A stretch of 64,000 bases of DNA from Tamaricihabitans halophyticus (GCF_004340875.1 NZ_SLXQ01000006.1:238338-302337); one strand, 5' to 3'. Shown: positions 15,959 through 27,115, numbered from the stretch's first letter. Translations and numbers: made by a program. Notes: generated by a model not told the origin, from the sequence alone.

Positions 15959-18900
15959 CTACCCGCCGGCTGGCTGTTCAGCCGGTTCCTCCTCGGCTTG
16001 CTCGGCTGGCCGCTCGCTTTGCTCGGCTGGCCGTTCCGCTTGCTCGTCCGCCTGCTGCTCGGGCGCGCCGGCACCGGCGGAGATATCCGCCAGCTCCGCA
16101 CGCGCGCCCCGCGCGTTCTGGTGGTGCAGCAACAGCAACTGGTCCGCGCCCTGCTGCTCGGCCGCTTCCCTGTCGTAGTTGGCCACCAGCGCCGTACCCG
16201 GCTTGGCCAGGTAGGACAGCGCCGGCTCACCACTACCTTGGAGCCACACGCCCGGCTTGAGCGGATCGAAGTCCACCGGCTCGGCGAGCTGGTCGATCAC
16301 GCCGACCTCGTCCTCGGCTGCCGATGCGGCGTAGTTGCCGGCCACCCCGACGGTGTAGCTGATCGGCGCGCTGTCCGCCTTCGCCGCGTCAATACCGATC
16401 GCGGCAAGGTTGATCGGTAGTAGCAGCGTGTTGGTGTCGAACACATTGGTGTCCACGTCACCGAACTGCCCATTGACTGGCTGCAGGTCAACCGATGGGT
16501 TGCCCTCCTGGTTGAGGTCAACCGTGTTCACCACCAGCACGTCCGTCTCCGGCGGCTTGGCCACCTCGGATCGGAAGTCCGGCTTGCCGTCCCCCGTGGT
16601 GTCGAGCTCGACGAACGGGATCGTGTTACTCCCTACGTTCGCCCAGTCTTCCCAAGTAGACAGTCCAATGGCGAGCATCGCGTCCTGCGGCTTACCCTGC
16701 TTCTTGTGCAACGGCGCGGTCGTCGCGGCGCCCACATAACGCAGGTCGCCACCCTTGGCCGTATCGTTGATCGTGCACTCGCTCTCGTCTTCCTCGGCGC
16801 ACTCGGGCAGCTCCGGCGAAGTCGCGCCCAGCTGCAGCGCGCTGATCAGTGACCGGTATGCGGCATCCCCATCACCCTGGTCGAGACCACGGCCACCGAG
16901 ATTCAGCACGGCCTGCTGCTCGCCGTCCGGGATCTTCAGCTCATCGGGTGCCTCGATGGCAGCGGTCGGCTTGGGCGCGGAGTAGACCGGTACGCGCAGC
17001 TGGTTGGTGCTGCCGTCGGTCGGGTTGAACACGACTCGCCCTGAGGCATCCGCGAGGAACTGCCTGGCCACGTCGAGCTGGGTCTTCTCGATCGTCGGAT
17101 CGGCGATCTTGCGCAACGCGCTCGGGTCGTCGATCCGCAGGTTGACCCGCACGCTCGCGGTGCCCTTCGGGCTCAGTGACACGCTGTCCGTGGACAGTTC
17201 GTAGCGCACCCCAGGCAGTTTGGTGACCGCCTCGTAGCTGGCGTCCAGCTCAACCTGGTTCGAACCCTTGTTCACGAGTTTGATCGTCTTACCCAGGTTC
17301 ACCGGTTCGCCGGCTTCGACGGCGCCGAACGAGACGCTGACCGAGCCGGGATCGTCCTGCACCATCGCGAGCACCTTGTTGCCAACCGCGGCCCGTGCGT
17401 CGACCCGGCCCGCACCAACCCGTTGCGGTGCCTCGATGTTGCCCTTGTCGTGTGCCGCACTGCGCAGATCGGCCGTGGCGGTGTTCATCACCGCGGCCTT
17501 GACTTCCTCGACTGTCCAGTCTGGATTGGCTTGCCGGACGAGCGCCGCGATCCCCGCGACATGCGGCGAGGCCATCGAGGTGCCGCTCATCGAGAGCGCC
17601 TTGTTACCGCTGCCGCTCTCGGCGGAGGCCAGCGTGTCGCCCGGTGCGCCAACATCCGGCTTGACGGCCGGCCCGCGCACTCCGCGCGAGGTGAACGAGC
17701 TTGGCGTGTCCACAATGTCCGGATAGTTGCGCGGCTCGCTTGCCCGCAGCTTGCCCGCCATCCGCATTTCCAGCGCGCCATCCTCCAGCGCCGGCCGGAC
17801 GGCCTTGGTGGACGATCCGGTCAGCTGGAACATCGGTACCGCGGCGTTGCCCGCGATACCCGCGGCGAAGTGCTCGAGCCCGGAGCTCAGTACGGCACCA
17901 GCCGCGCCGGCGGCTTCCGCGTTAGCGGCCAGCGCGGCGGAGCCACAGGCCCTGGTCGCGTCGTTGTCGTCCCATTCCAGCCAGACGAACTTGCCCTTGA
18001 CCGCGGCGGCGTCCGCTTCGGAGTACTCGGCGCAGCCGTCCTCCTGGTCGCTCAGTGGCACCACGGGCTGCGTCTCGTCGAGATTGTCGTAGTCGGCGTA
18101 GTCCTGGCTGTACTGGCCGACCTGGTTGCCCCGGATATCGCCGGGCGCGGTGACCGCCACCGCGTCCCGCAGCACGAAGGAGTCCCTGGTGCTCGCCACG
18201 GTCAGCGCTTCCGGGGTGTTGCCCGGCGAGCCACCGACGTCGTAGACGTTGCCGGAGTTGCCCGCGGAGTTCACGGTCAGTACGCCGTGCGCGGCCAGCT
18301 TGCGGACGAACAGGCTGTTCGGGTCGTCCGGGGCACCGAAGTCGCTGCCGAGCGACATGTTGATCAGGTCGAGCCGATCGCTGAAATCGCCGTCGCCGTC
18401 CGGGTCGAGCGCCCAGTCCATACCTTGTGCGGTCACGCTCGTCGAGCCGCCGCAGCCGAACACCTTGATCGCGTAGAGCTGCGCTTTCGGCGCGGTCCCC
18501 GGCCCGATACGCATCTTGTTCAGTTTGTCGGCATTGAGCTTGGCGTAGTCACCTTCGAAGGTGCTGCCGTCCCCGTTGACCCCGAAACCTCCCGCGGTGC
18601 CGGCAACGTGGGTGCCGTGTGATCCACAGGAGAGCGGGTTCGGATCCGGTTTCGGCGTGGCGTTGTCCGGATCGCTGGCGTCGTAGTCATCGCCGACCAG
18701 GTCCGTCCCGCCGACGACCTTCTTGGTCGGGAAGTACGAGGCCTCGGCCTTTGTCGGGTCGATCGCCTCGTAGGCATCGGATGTGCCTGGCCCGCCGAAA
18801 GCGGCGTGAGTGTAGTCGATGCCGTCATCGATGATGCCCATCCGGATGCCATCACCGTAATTGCCGGTCTGCCGCCAGGTCTGCAGTGCCTTGGTCAGTT

Positions 18901-19426
18901 GATCGGCACTCGCGTTGGTGCGCTCCATCGGCGTCACCAGGCGCACCGACCGCACGTCCGAACGCCCGGCGAGCTCCCTGAGCTTCGCCGCGTCCGCCTG
19001 CACGATCATACCGGGCACCGCGTTGCTCGTCCTGGCGAGCAACGTGGTCGCTCCGTCCAGGGCACGCAGCGCCCCGAGTACACCGTCGGTCAGCGAGCGG
19101 ATCTCGGATTTGAGCTGATTCGCAGCCTGCGCGGCCGCACTCGCGCTACGCCCCTCGCCGCGACGCTCATCGAATGCCTCGACCGCGCCCTTGCCCTTGA
19201 GCTCCACGAACGCGGCCACATTGCCCTCGGCCTCGCGCAGCGGCTGGGAGATCCGTTCCGCCACCGCCGGCTCATCGGCCACATTGGCCTTCGGTACACC
19301 GGGCGCAAGCTCGCTGTCCGGTTCCTGCGCTACCGCTCCGGCACCGCCAAGCGCGGTGACCAGAGCAGCGGCGAGCACTGCAATCGAAGACCGGGAAAAC
19401 CATCCGGCCAATCGCCTACGACTCAC
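15959..19426 (-). CDS. Secreted S8 subtilisin-like serine protease with PA insert
   Basis: 1155 residues. A basic N-terminus and hydrophobic stretch with AVA at 31-33 give a Sec-type signal peptide. The catalytic triad is Asp200 (GIIDDGID), His270 (SHGTHVAG) and Ser617 (GTSMASPHVAG). A protease-associated domain (about 440-560) is inserted between His and Ser. The remaining about 500 residues include Fn3-like segments (VNKGSNQVELDASYEAV) and end in a tail of repeated Ala-Glu-Gln-Pro units (AERPAEQSERPAEQ). GTG start with RBS GAGGGCG. No sortase or membrane anchor is visible. An extracellular degradative role is likely. Confidence 0.92.
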   Translation of the reverse strand: MSRRRLAGWFSRSSIAVLAAALVTALGGAGAVAQEPDSELAPGVPKANVADEPAVAERISQPLREAEGNVAAFVELKGKGAVEAFDERRGEGRSASAAAQAANQLKSEIRSLTDGVLGALRALDGATTLLARTSNAVPGMIVQADAAKLRELAGRSDVRSVRLVTPMERTNASADQLTKALQTWRQTGNYGDGIRMGIIDDGIDYTHAAFGGPGTSDAYEAIDPTKAEASYFPTKKVVGGTDLVGDDYDASDPDNATPKPDPNPLSCGSHGTHVAGTAGGFGVNGDGSTFEGDYAKLNADKLNKMRIGPGTAPKAQLYAIKVFGCGGSTSVTAQGMDWALDPDGDGDFSDRLDLINMSLGSDFGAPDDPNSLFVRKLAAHGVLTVNSAGNSGNVYDVGGSPGNTPEALTVASTRDSFVLRDAVAVTAPGDIRGNQVGQYSQDYADYDNLDETQPVVPLSDQEDGCAEYSEADAAAVKGKFVWLEWDDNDATRACGSAALAANAEAAGAAGAVLSSGLEHFAAGIAGNAAVPMFQLTGSSTKAVRPALEDGALEMRMAGKLRASEPRNYPDIVDTPSSFTSRGVRGPAVKPDVGAPGDTLASAESGSGNKALSMSGTSMASPHVAGIAALVRQANPDWTVEEVKAAVMNTATADLRSAAHDKGNIEAPQRVGAGRVDARAAVGNKVLAMVQDDPGSVSVSFGAVEAGEPVNLGKTIKLVNKGSNQVELDASYEAVTKLPGVRYELSTDSVSLSPKGTASVRVNLRIDDPSALRKIADPTIEKTQLDVARQFLADASGRVVFNPTDGSTNQLRVPVYSAPKPTAAIEAPDELKIPDGEQQAVLNLGGRGLDQGDGDAAYRSLISALQLGATSPELPECAEEDESECTINDTAKGGDLRYVGAATTAPLHKKQGKPQDAMLAIGLSTWEDWANVGSNTIPFVELDTTGDGKPDFRSEVAKPPETDVLVVNTVDLNQEGNPSVDLQPVNGQFGDVDTNVFDTNTLLLPINLAAIGIDAAKADSAPISYTVGVAGNYAASAAEDEVGVIDQLAEPVDFDPLKPGVWLQGSGEPALSYLAKPGTALVANYDREAAEQQGADQLLLLHHQNARGARAELADISAGAGAPEQQADEQAERPAEQSERPAEQAEEEPAEQPAGG

Positions 19427-19615
19427 TTTTCGCCCTCACTCGAGGCTCTTGCCCTTGAGCTAGCCGGAGCGCGACGCCTTGACCCCCAGAAGCGGATCCC
19501 CGCGTACGGCCCAGCGCGACACCGTCCTCTCCCGGATGCCTAGCTCTGCCTCGTCGAAGGGAAACCTAGCTTGTGTGCTAAATCGCACCACTACGCCATT
19601 TGGCTGGTTACCAGC

Positions 19616-19647
19616 GGTGTCCCCGCGCTGACCTGCGCGGGGACACC
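19616..19647 (-). terminator. Terminator hairpin of serA
   Basis: GGTGTCCCCGCGC and GCGCGGGGACACC form a perfect 13-bp stem around TGACCT, 7 nt after the serA stop. No T-run follows. Confidence 0.8.
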
Positions 19648-19654
19648 AACACTG

Positions 19655-21250
19655 TTACACGAATGTAATCGCCTGGGTAACCCTTGCTTCCACGGCGGCC
19701 CCGATCGGCTGATACACCTCGGCACTTACCGGGCGGTCCACCCGCAGCAGCATCACCGCGTGCTCGTGGTCGGTGGTCTGGCTGATCTGCGCGGCCTCGA
19801 TGTTGATTCCCGCCTCGCCGAGCAGCGTGCCCGCCTTGCCCATGACGCCAGCGCGGTCCGGGTACTCGAGCAGCAGCATGTTGCCCTCGGCGCGGATATC
19901 GAAGTGCCGCCCGTTCACCTCGACCAGCTTCTCCACCTGGTCAAGGCCGGTAACGGTGCCGGAAACGGACATCCGGTAGCCGTCGTCGTGCACCGTGCGC
20001 ACCGTGACCAGGCTCCGGTGGTTGGTGCTCTCCGGCGCGGTGACCACGTCAACGTCCACGCCAAGCTCTTCGGCCAGCCGCGGCGCGTTCACGAAGGTCA
20101 CCTGGTCGTCGACCACCTCGGAGAACACTCCGCGCAGCGCGGCCAGCGGCAACACGCTGACGTCCTCGTTGGCCAGCTCACCGCGTACCTCCACGGTGAC
20201 CGAGGACGGTGCCTTGGTGCTCAGCGCGGAGAGCACGGTGCCCAGCTTCTGCGCCAGCGCGAGGTACGGGCGTACCTCCTCACCGACCGGGCCGCCGGCC
20301 ACATTCACCGCATCGGGTACGAAATCGCCGCGCAGCGCGAGCAGCACCGAGCGCGCCACATCGGTACCCGCGCGGTCCTGCGCCTCGGCCGTGGACGCGC
20401 CAAGGTGCGGGGTCACCACCACGTTGTCCAACCCGAACAGCGGGCTTTCGGTGGTCGGCTCGGTGGCGAACACATCGATACCGGCGCCCCGGACATGGCC
20501 CTCGCGGACCGAATCGGCCAGCGCGGCCTCGTCGATCAACCCACCGCGCGCGGCGTTCACGATGATGACGCCCGGCTTGGTCTTTGCGAGCGCGCCCGCG
20601 TCGATCAGACCCTTGGTCTCATCGGTCTTCGGCAGGTGGATGGTGATCACATCGGCCCGCTGCAACAGATCGTCCAGCGCCACCAGCTCGATCCCCAACT
20701 GCGCGGCGCGCGCGGCGGAGGCATACGGGTCGTAGGCGATCAGCTTGGTGCCAAACGCGGCCAACCGGTGGGCGACCAGCTGGCCGATCTTGCCGAGGCC
20801 GACCACACCCACGGTTTTGCCACCCAGCTCCACGCCGGAGAAGGAGCTGCGCTTCCAGGCGCCGCCGTGCAGGCTCGCGTCTGCCGCCGGCACCTGCCGA
20901 GCGACGGCGAGCAGCAAGGCACAGGCGTGTTCCGCCGCGGACACGATATTCGAGGTCGGCGCGTTCACCACCAGCACACCGCGCTCGGTGGCGGCGGGGA
21001 CCTCGACGTTGTCCAGCCCGACGCCGGCTCGCGCGACGACCTTCAACCGGTTGGTCGCCGCGAAGACCTCGGCGTTGACCTGGGTCGCCGACCGCACCAC
21101 GAGCGCATCGGCCTCGGCGACCGCGGCGAGCAGGGCCGGCCGGTCCGTGCCATCGACATGGCGGACTTCGACCTCGTCGCCGAAGACCTCCAGCACGGAC
21201 GGGGCGAGCTTTTCCGCTAGCAAGACGACAGGACGGGGGGAAGTGCTCAC
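19655..21250 (-). CDS. serA: D-3-phosphoglycerate dehydrogenase
   Basis: 531 residues, first step of serine synthesis. The NAD-binding motif is VGVVGLGKIGQLVAHRLAAFG; NAARGGLIDEAALADS and TPHLGASTAEAQDRAG are 2-hydroxyacid dehydrogenase signatures. Residues about 320-450 form the intervening domain and the last about 75 residues an ACT domain (LLLEYPDRAGVMGKAGTLLG), as in the long M. tuberculosis-type SerA that is inhibited by serine. Upstream, 21251-21542 (292 bp) holds only promoters for this gene and its divergent neighbour. Confidence 0.96.
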   Translation of the reverse strand: MSTSPRPVVLLAEKLAPSVLEVFGDEVEVRHVDGTDRPALLAAVAEADALVVRSATQVNAEVFAATNRLKVVARAGVGLDNVEVPAATERGVLVVNAPTSNIVSAAEHACALLLAVARQVPAADASLHGGAWKRSSFSGVELGGKTVGVVGLGKIGQLVAHRLAAFGTKLIAYDPYASAARAAQLGIELVALDDLLQRADVITIHLPKTDETKGLIDAGALAKTKPGVIIVNAARGGLIDEAALADSVREGHVRGAGIDVFATEPTTESPLFGLDNVVVTPHLGASTAEAQDRAGTDVARSVLLALRGDFVPDAVNVAGGPVGEEVRPYLALAQKLGTVLSALSTKAPSSVTVEVRGELANEDVSVLPLAALRGVFSEVVDDQVTFVNAPRLAEELGVDVDVVTAPESTNHRSLVTVRTVHDDGYRMSVSGTVTGLDQVEKLVEVNGRHFDIRAEGNMLLLEYPDRAGVMGKAGTLLGEAGINIEAAQISQTTDHEHAVMLLRVDRPVSAEVYQPIGAAVEARVTQAITFV

Positions 21251-21542
21251 AAGGAAGCTCCCAAGCTTCAGTGGGTTCGTTTGGAGCGCAAATGTGCGCC
21301 AACCTCACGAGCCGCGTGTCTGTCCCGGCGCAACACCCACGCTGACCGTGCACAACTGTGTGCGCGGACCGTGTCGCAGTCTATCGGGATGCGGATGCAC
21401 ACGAATAAAGGGTGAGGCAAAACACCGGGCGGAAAGGTGCAAAGATAAGTCAAGAACAGTTAGGTCAAGAACACGGTATCGGGGTTTGGCTGGTGTCCGA
21501 TCCGTACACGACAGTCGGTGACCGAGCGAGGATGCTCGAGGT

Positions 21543-22118
21543 ATGCCAGAACACACTACTTCGATCGGTGACCTGACCATCGCGCAGCGGCACACCGCGC
21601 TCGCCGAGGAGTTCACTCGCCGGGTTGAACAGGTACCGGATGGCGCATGGGACAACGATTCGCCATGTGCCGGGTGGACAGCGCGGGACGTACTGCGCCA
21701 TATGTTGGACAATTACGCGAATATGCCGTCGCATGCCGGGATCTCCCTGACCATCGATGGGTCCGTTGTAGACGATCCGGTGGGCACATGGATTGCCGCG
21801 CAAGAGAAAATGGGTGATCTGCTCGCGGATCCGGAACGCGCTGGCGCGGAGTACGACGGGTACTTCGGCCGCACCTCGATCCAGGCCACCGTGGACACTT
21901 TCCTCGGTGTCGACCTCGTCGCGCACGCCTGGGATATCGCAAGGGCAACCGGACAGGACGAGCAGCTGCCAGCCGAGCACTGCCGCCACTACTACGAGCT
22001 GATGCTGCCGTTCCAGGACAATCTGCGTATGGAAGGGGTGTGTGGGCCGGCCGTAGCGGTGCCGGACGATGCCCCGATCCAACACCGGTTCCTCGGTCTA
22101 CTCGGTCGCACTCCCTGA
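21543..22118 (+). CDS. TIGR03086-like, DinB/mycothiol-dependent isomerase-fold protein
   Basis: 191 residues. WDNDSPCAGWTARDVLRHMLDN is the N-terminal metal-binding helix motif of the maleylpyruvate isomerase/DinB superfamily, and VDLVAHAWDIARATGQ gives the second His-containing segment. These proteins are abundant in mycothiol-producing actinobacteria and many are thiol-dependent transferases or isomerases. The substrate is unknown. It is convergent with the AraC regulator. Confidence 0.75.
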   Translation: MPEHTTSIGDLTIAQRHTALAEEFTRRVEQVPDGAWDNDSPCAGWTARDVLRHMLDNYANMPSHAGISLTIDGSVVDDPVGTWIAAQEKMGDLLADPERAGAEYDGYFGRTSIQATVDTFLGVDLVAHAWDIARATGQDEQLPAEHCRHYYELMLPFQDNLRMEGVCGPAVAVPDDAPIQHRFLGLLGRTP

Positions 22119-22129
22119 CCGCAATATCA

Positions 22130-22876
22130 TCAAGGAATGTCGTCGCGGAGCGTGCGGCCGACCAGCTCACGCGGGCTCGCGTTCGCCAGTTCCCGGCAAT
22201 CGTGCGATAAGTGCGGTTGGTCGGTGTAGCCAGCAAGCACGGCAAGTCCAGCAAGGGACACCGGTGCGCCCGGCTGCCTGGCCAACCGCAGAAATCGTTG
22301 CAGGCGCAGGATCCGGCGCAGCGTAGCTGGACCATAACCGAACGCCGCGAGGCAGCGACGGTGCAATTGCCGCGCGCCAACGCCAATTCGCTCGGCGAGC
22401 GCACCGACAGGCAGACTCGGATCGTTGCGCAGCAGTTCAGCCACTGCCGCGGCGATCGGGTCATTGCTCGGTGCGCGGGTCAGCCAGGACCGCACCCGCC
22501 CGCCGAGTACGGCCAGCTTCGCGTCCACGCCATCGGCTTCATCGATCCGTTCGGCGAGCTGCCGGCTGTCCCGCGAGCCGAGCAGCGCGTCCAGCTCTAC
22601 CCGGCGGTCCCGGATCTCCGCGGTATGCAACCCGAATACCGAGCCTGCCCTGCCCGGCTGGAACCGGACCCCCACGGCCGCCGTCCCCGCCGGAAACTGG
22701 AAGGACCACGCCGAGGTCTCCGGGCCACAGAGCACCAGGCGCCCGCCGTCGATCCACAACACATCAACACAGCCATCCGGCACGAGCCGGTGCGCGCCAC
22801 CAACCTGTGCCGTCCAGCCCGTCACCAGATCGTCCGCGAGTTCCGTTGGCACGGCGACCGGTCGATACCAGTTCAC
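22130..22876 (-). CDS. AraC-family transcriptional regulator
   Basis: 248 residues. The C-terminal 110 residues contain two helix-turn-helix units (LAERIGVGARQLHRRCLAAF and LAGLAVLAGYTDQPHLSHD). The N-terminal domain (PDGCVDVLWIDGG; FPAGTAAVGVRFQPGRAGSVFG) is of the DUF6597 type common in this class, with an unknown ligand. GTG start. No target can be deduced; the neighbouring genes are unrelated. Confidence 0.85.
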   Translation of the reverse strand: MNWYRPVAVPTELADDLVTGWTAQVGGAHRLVPDGCVDVLWIDGGRLVLCGPETSAWSFQFPAGTAAVGVRFQPGRAGSVFGLHTAEIRDRRVELDALLGSRDSRQLAERIDEADGVDAKLAVLGGRVRSWLTRAPSNDPIAAAVAELLRNDPSLPVGALAERIGVGARQLHRRCLAAFGYGPATLRRILRLQRFLRLARQPGAPVSLAGLAVLAGYTDQPHLSHDCRELANASPRELVGRTLRDDIP

Positions 22877-22917
22877 CGTGCAACGATAGCGCCGCCGGCG
22901 GACAATAACTCCTCGTA

Positions 22918-22944
22918 ATCGCGTTCTTTAAGGTTGGCGAGGTT
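22918..22944 (+). repeat. 3'-end repeat, copy 3 (variant form)
   Basis: ATCGCGTTCTTTAAGG followed by TTGGCGAGGTT: the variant with a weakened stem. Its right end touches the stop codon of the DUF397 gene. Confidence 0.6.
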
Positions 22945-23195
22945 TAGGGCTCGTCGAACTCGCCGTCCTTGGCACCAGCCACGAACGCGTCCCATTCCGC
23001 CATGGTGAACACCAGGATCGTGCCGTCCGGCTCGGTCGCGTTGCGCATCGCCACGTAGGTGGCGCCGTCGGTGTGTGGCACGAACGCGATCTCGACCTGA
23101 TCGCCGCCCGGACGCTGCCATTCGGCATTGCTCAGGTCCAGGTTGCCGCGTACCTCGGCCTTGTCGTCGTAGATCGGCGCGGTGTTCTCACTCAT
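22944..23195 (-). CDS. DUF397-type small protein
   Basis: 83 residues. LDLSNAEWQRPGGDQVEIAFVP, YVAMRNATEPDGTILVFTMAEW and DAFVAGAKDGEFDEP match the DUF397 pattern (W-x-S start, V-x-(V/M)-R-(D/N), phosphate-like F-T-x-x-E-W-x-x-F). Such proteins commonly pair with XRE regulators in Streptomyces and Pseudonocardiales, but none is adjacent here. The ATG at 23195 has a good RBS (AGGGGA); an upstream in-frame ATG at 23219 does not. Confidence 0.75.
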   Translation of the reverse strand: MSENTAPIYDDKAEVRGNLDLSNAEWQRPGGDQVEIAFVPHTDGATYVAMRNATEPDGTILVFTMAEWDAFVAGAKDGEFDEP

Positions 23196-23228
23196 GTCGT
23201 TCCCCTGACGTTGGATCACAAACGGAAA

Positions 23229-23271
23229 AGGCGTGACGCCGCGCGCACGATACCGCGCACGACGTCACGCC
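23229..23271 (-). terminator. Terminator of the ilvBNC operon
   Basis: GGCGTGACG (23230-23238) and CGTCACGCC (23263-23271) form the base of a long hairpin with GC-rich inner sequence. On the minus strand it is followed by TTTTCC. It lies 12 nt after the ilvC stop. Confidence 0.8.
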
Positions 23272-23282
23272 TCGCAGTTAAC

Positions 23283-24338
<1,056 letters not shown>

Positions 24339-24845
24339 TCACCGGGTCGCGGTCGCGGTGATCGACCGTGCTCCCCTGCCGACCGCGACCATTCCGGACT
24401 GAACGATCTCGCGGATACCGTATGGTTCCAGCATCCGCAGCAACGCACCGAGCTTGTCAGCGGTGCCCGTCGCTTCGACAGTGACCGCCTCCGGAGAGAC
24501 ATCCACCACCTTCGCACGGAACAGCTGCACCGTTTCCAGTACCTGGCTGCGCACCGTGGCATCCGCCCTGACCTTGACCAGCAGCAACTCCCGCTGCACC
24601 GAGGTGTCCGGGTCCAGCTCGACGATCTTGATCACGTTGATGAGCTTGTTGAGCTGCTTGGTGACCTGTTCGAGGGGTAGTTCCTCGACCGCGACGACGA
24701 TGGTCATCCGGGAAACGCTCTCGTTCTCCGTCGGTCCTACCGCCAGCGATTCGATATTGAACCCACGGCGGGAGAACAGCCCGGCTACCCGGGCGAGCAC
24801 GCCTGGCTTGTCCTCAACCAGGACGCTCAGCGTGTGCCTAGTCAT
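24339..24845 (-). CDS. ilvN: Acetolactate synthase small (regulatory) subunit
   Basis: 168 residues with an N-terminal ACT domain ([24 protein letters not shown] begins it, valine-binding in the family; the [20 protein letters not shown] run is characteristic) and a C-terminal ALS regulatory domain. The start overlaps the ilvB stop by 8 nt, so the two are translationally coupled. Confidence 0.97.
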   Translation of the reverse strand: MTRHTLSVLVEDKPGVLARVAGLFSRRGFNIESLAVGPTENESVSRMTIVVAVEELPLEQVTKQLNKLINVIKIVELDPDTSVQRELLLVKVRADATVRSQVLETVQLFRAKVVDVSPEAVTVEATGTADKLGALLRMLEPYGIREIVQSGMVAVGRGARSITATATR

Positions 24846-26814
24846 GAGCTATCCCACCGTCTTCCGCGCTCTTCGTGTCGTTCGTGTCGTCCTGGTCCAC
24901 CAGCGTGGCCGCGTCCGGCCGGATTCCCTCGGTCTCCGGTCCTTCCGCTTCGTCCTCGTCGAACAGCGGCCGGATGCCCCTGGCCGCCATGATCTCGTCA
25001 TTGCCAGTGCCCGCCGCGACCATCGGCCACACCTGGGCGTCCTTGCCCACCACGAAGTCAATCACCACCGGGCGGTCGGTCACCTCACGCGCCCGCCGGA
25101 TCACGTCGTCGACCTCGTCCTTGGTCTCGCAGCGCAGCCCAACGCAGCCAAGCGCTTCCGCGAGCAGCGCGAAATCCGGAATCCGGTGCGCATGCGTACC
25201 GAGGTCGGTCTGCGAGTAGCGCTCCGAATAGAACAGATTCTGCCACTGCCGGACCATACCGAGGTTGCCGTTGTTGATCACCGCGACCTTGATCGGCGCG
25301 CCCTCGATGGCGCAGGTGGCCAGCTCCTGATTGGTCATCTGGAAGCAACCATCCCCGTCGATGGCCCAGACTTCCTTGTCCGGCTGGCCGAACTGCGCGC
25401 CCATCGCGGCCGGTACGGCGAATCCCATGGTGCCGAGTCCACCCGAGTTGACCCAACTACGTGGGTTCTCGTACCGGACGAACTGCGCTGCCCACATCTG
25501 GTGTTGCCCGACGCCAGCCGCATACACCGCGGCCGGCCCCGCGAGCTTGCCGATCCGCTCGATCACGAACTGCGGGGAAAGCGCGCCATCGGCCGGCCAG
25601 TCGTAACCGAGCGGGAAGGTGTCCCGCCAATTACTCAGCAGCGACCACCAGGTTTCCAGGCTCGGCCGCTCGCCGGCCGCGTGCACCGCGGCGATCAGCT
25701 CGGTGATGATCTCCTGGCAATCACCGACGATCGGAACATCGGCCTTGCGGTTCTTGGAAATCTCCGCCGGGTCGATATCCGCGTGCACGATCGCGGCCTC
25801 GGGCGCGAAACTGGACAGCTGCCCGGTGACCCGATCGTCGAACCGGGCGCCGAGCGCGAGAATCAGGTCCGCTCGCTGCATCGCCGCCACGGCGGCAACC
25901 GAACCGTGCATCCCCGGCATGCCCAGATGTAGCGGATGCGAGTCGGGGAAGGCTCCGCGCGCCATCAGCGTGGTTACCACCGGGATACCAGTCAGTTCGG
26001 CCAGCTCCCGCAGTTGCTCGGCGGCATCCGCCTTGAGCACCCCACCACCGACGTAGAGGACGGGACGGTTGGACTTGGCGATCAGCCCGGCAGCCTCCCG
26101 AACCTGCTTGCCATGCGGGCGCATGGTTGGCCGGTAGCCGGGCAACTGGCGCTCCGGGGGCCAGCTGAAGGAGGTGTTCTCCTGCAGGACGTCCTTCGGG
26201 ATATCCACAAGGACCGGTCCTGGCCGGCCGGTCGAGGCGAGGTGGAAAGCCTCGGCGATCACCCGTGGGATGTCCACTGGATCGGTGACCAGGTAGTTGT
26301 GCTTGGTGACAGGCAGGGTGATGCCGCAGATATCGGCTTCCTGGAATGCGTCCGTGCCGATCAGCGCCCTGCTCTGCTGGCCGGTGATGGCCACCACCGG
26401 GATGGAATCCATATGCGCGTCGGCAAGCGGTGTGACCAGGTTCGTCGCCCCCGGCCCCGAGGTCGCCATGCAGACCCCGACCTTGCCGGTGGCCTGCGCG
26501 TATCCGGTCGCCGCGTGCCCCGCGCCCTGTTCATGGCGAACCAGGATGTGCCGGACTTTCGTGGAGTCGAGCAGCGGATCGTAGGCGGGAAGGATCGTGC
26601 CACCAGGAATCCCGAATACCACCTCGGCGCCTACCGACTCCAGCGACCGGACGAGCGACTGTGCGCCGGTTACGCGTACCGGCGCGCCCGCTGGCGGTGC
26701 TGGTTTCGGGCGGCTCTGCTGCCCGTTCTGCGGCGTCGCGGACGGCTGGGTAGCCCCGCCCTGCGTGCCGGATTCCGGATCGGCCTTGGCCGATCGCGAG
26801 GTGGCACTGGTCAT
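24838..26814 (-). CDS. ilvB: Acetolactate synthase large subunit
   Basis: 658 residues, ThDP-dependent. The catalytic Glu lies in [20 protein letters not shown], and the ThDP/Mg motif is [19 protein letters not shown] ending in NNGNLGMV. An N-terminal extension of about 45 residues is rich in Gly, Gln and Pro, and a C-terminal extension of about 40 acidic residues ([17 protein letters not shown]) goes beyond the usual end. It is preceded by a leader peptide and T-tailed terminator. Confidence 0.97.
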   Translation of the reverse strand: MTSATSRSAKADPESGTQGGATQPSATPQNGQQSRPKPAPPAGAPVRVTGAQSLVRSLESVGAEVVFGIPGGTILPAYDPLLDSTKVRHILVRHEQGAGHAATGYAQATGKVGVCMATSGPGATNLVTPLADAHMDSIPVVAITGQQSRALIGTDAFQEADICGITLPVTKHNYLVTDPVDIPRVIAEAFHLASTGRPGPVLVDIPKDVLQENTSFSWPPERQLPGYRPTMRPHGKQVREAAGLIAKSNRPVLYVGGGVLKADAAEQLRELAELTGIPVVTTLMARGAFPDSHPLHLGMPGMHGSVAAVAAMQRADLILALGARFDDRVTGQLSSFAPEAAIVHADIDPAEISKNRKADVPIVGDCQEIITELIAAVHAAGERPSLETWWSLLSNWRDTFPLGYDWPADGALSPQFVIERIGKLAGPAAVYAAGVGQHQMWAAQFVRYENPRSWVNSGGLGTMGFAVPAAMGAQFGQPDKEVWAIDGDGCFQMTNQELATCAIEGAPIKVAVINNGNLGMVRQWQNLFYSERYSQTDLGTHAHRIPDFALLAEALGCVGLRCETKDEVDDVIRRAREVTDRPVVIDFVVGKDAQVWPMVAAGTGNDEIMAARGIRPLFDEDEAEGPETEGIRPDAATLVDQDDTNDTKSAEDGGIAHD

Positions 26815-26883
26815 CAGTTCTGCCCCTGGTCTCGATTACTCAGTTTCTGGTGGCGCTGCCGCGGAAAACCTGGTCCTGACACG

Positions 26884-26919
26884 AAAAAACCCCCGCCGGC
26901 CAAGGGCCGCACGAGGGTT
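26884..26919 (-). terminator. Attenuator terminator before ilvB
   Basis: On the minus strand AACCCTCGTGCGGCC pairs with GGCCGGCGGGGGTT (one bulge), followed by six T. It lies 70 nt before the ilvB start. Confidence 0.85.
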
Positions 26920-26960
26920 GCGCGTCGACGTCGTCGTAAACTCCCTAAGCGTCGACGCGC
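26920..26960 (-). promoter_or_regulatory. Protector stem of the ilvB attenuator
   Basis: GCGCGTCGAC (26920-26929) and GTCGACGCGC (26951-26960) are perfect 10-bp complements. One arm covers the last leader codons and the other abuts the terminator. The leader stop codon is in the loop, the same layout as before cimA. Confidence 0.7.
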
Positions 26961-26992
26961 TTCGGAAGTACGAGGCCATTACGCAGCAGCAT
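26945..26992 (-). CDS. Leu/Val leader peptide of ilvBNC
   Basis: A 15-residue frame, MLLRNGLVLPKRVDA, with four Leu and two Val codons, preceded by a G-rich stretch (CGGGGGC). It ends just before a protector stem and terminator. Attenuation of ilvBNC by branched-chain amino acids through such a leader is known in corynebacteria; here it is inferred. Confidence 0.7.
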   Translation of the reverse strand: MLLRNGLVLPKRVDA

Positions 26993-27115
26993 GCCCCCGA
27001 CGTTAACGCCTCTCCGTATCGGGCGTCAACTCTGCGGGACGTACATCCCGCATACTGGGCACCGCAGGGTCCCCCGGACGTGAACGGTCCGCGCGGCCGG
27101 TGGCACCATCGAGTC

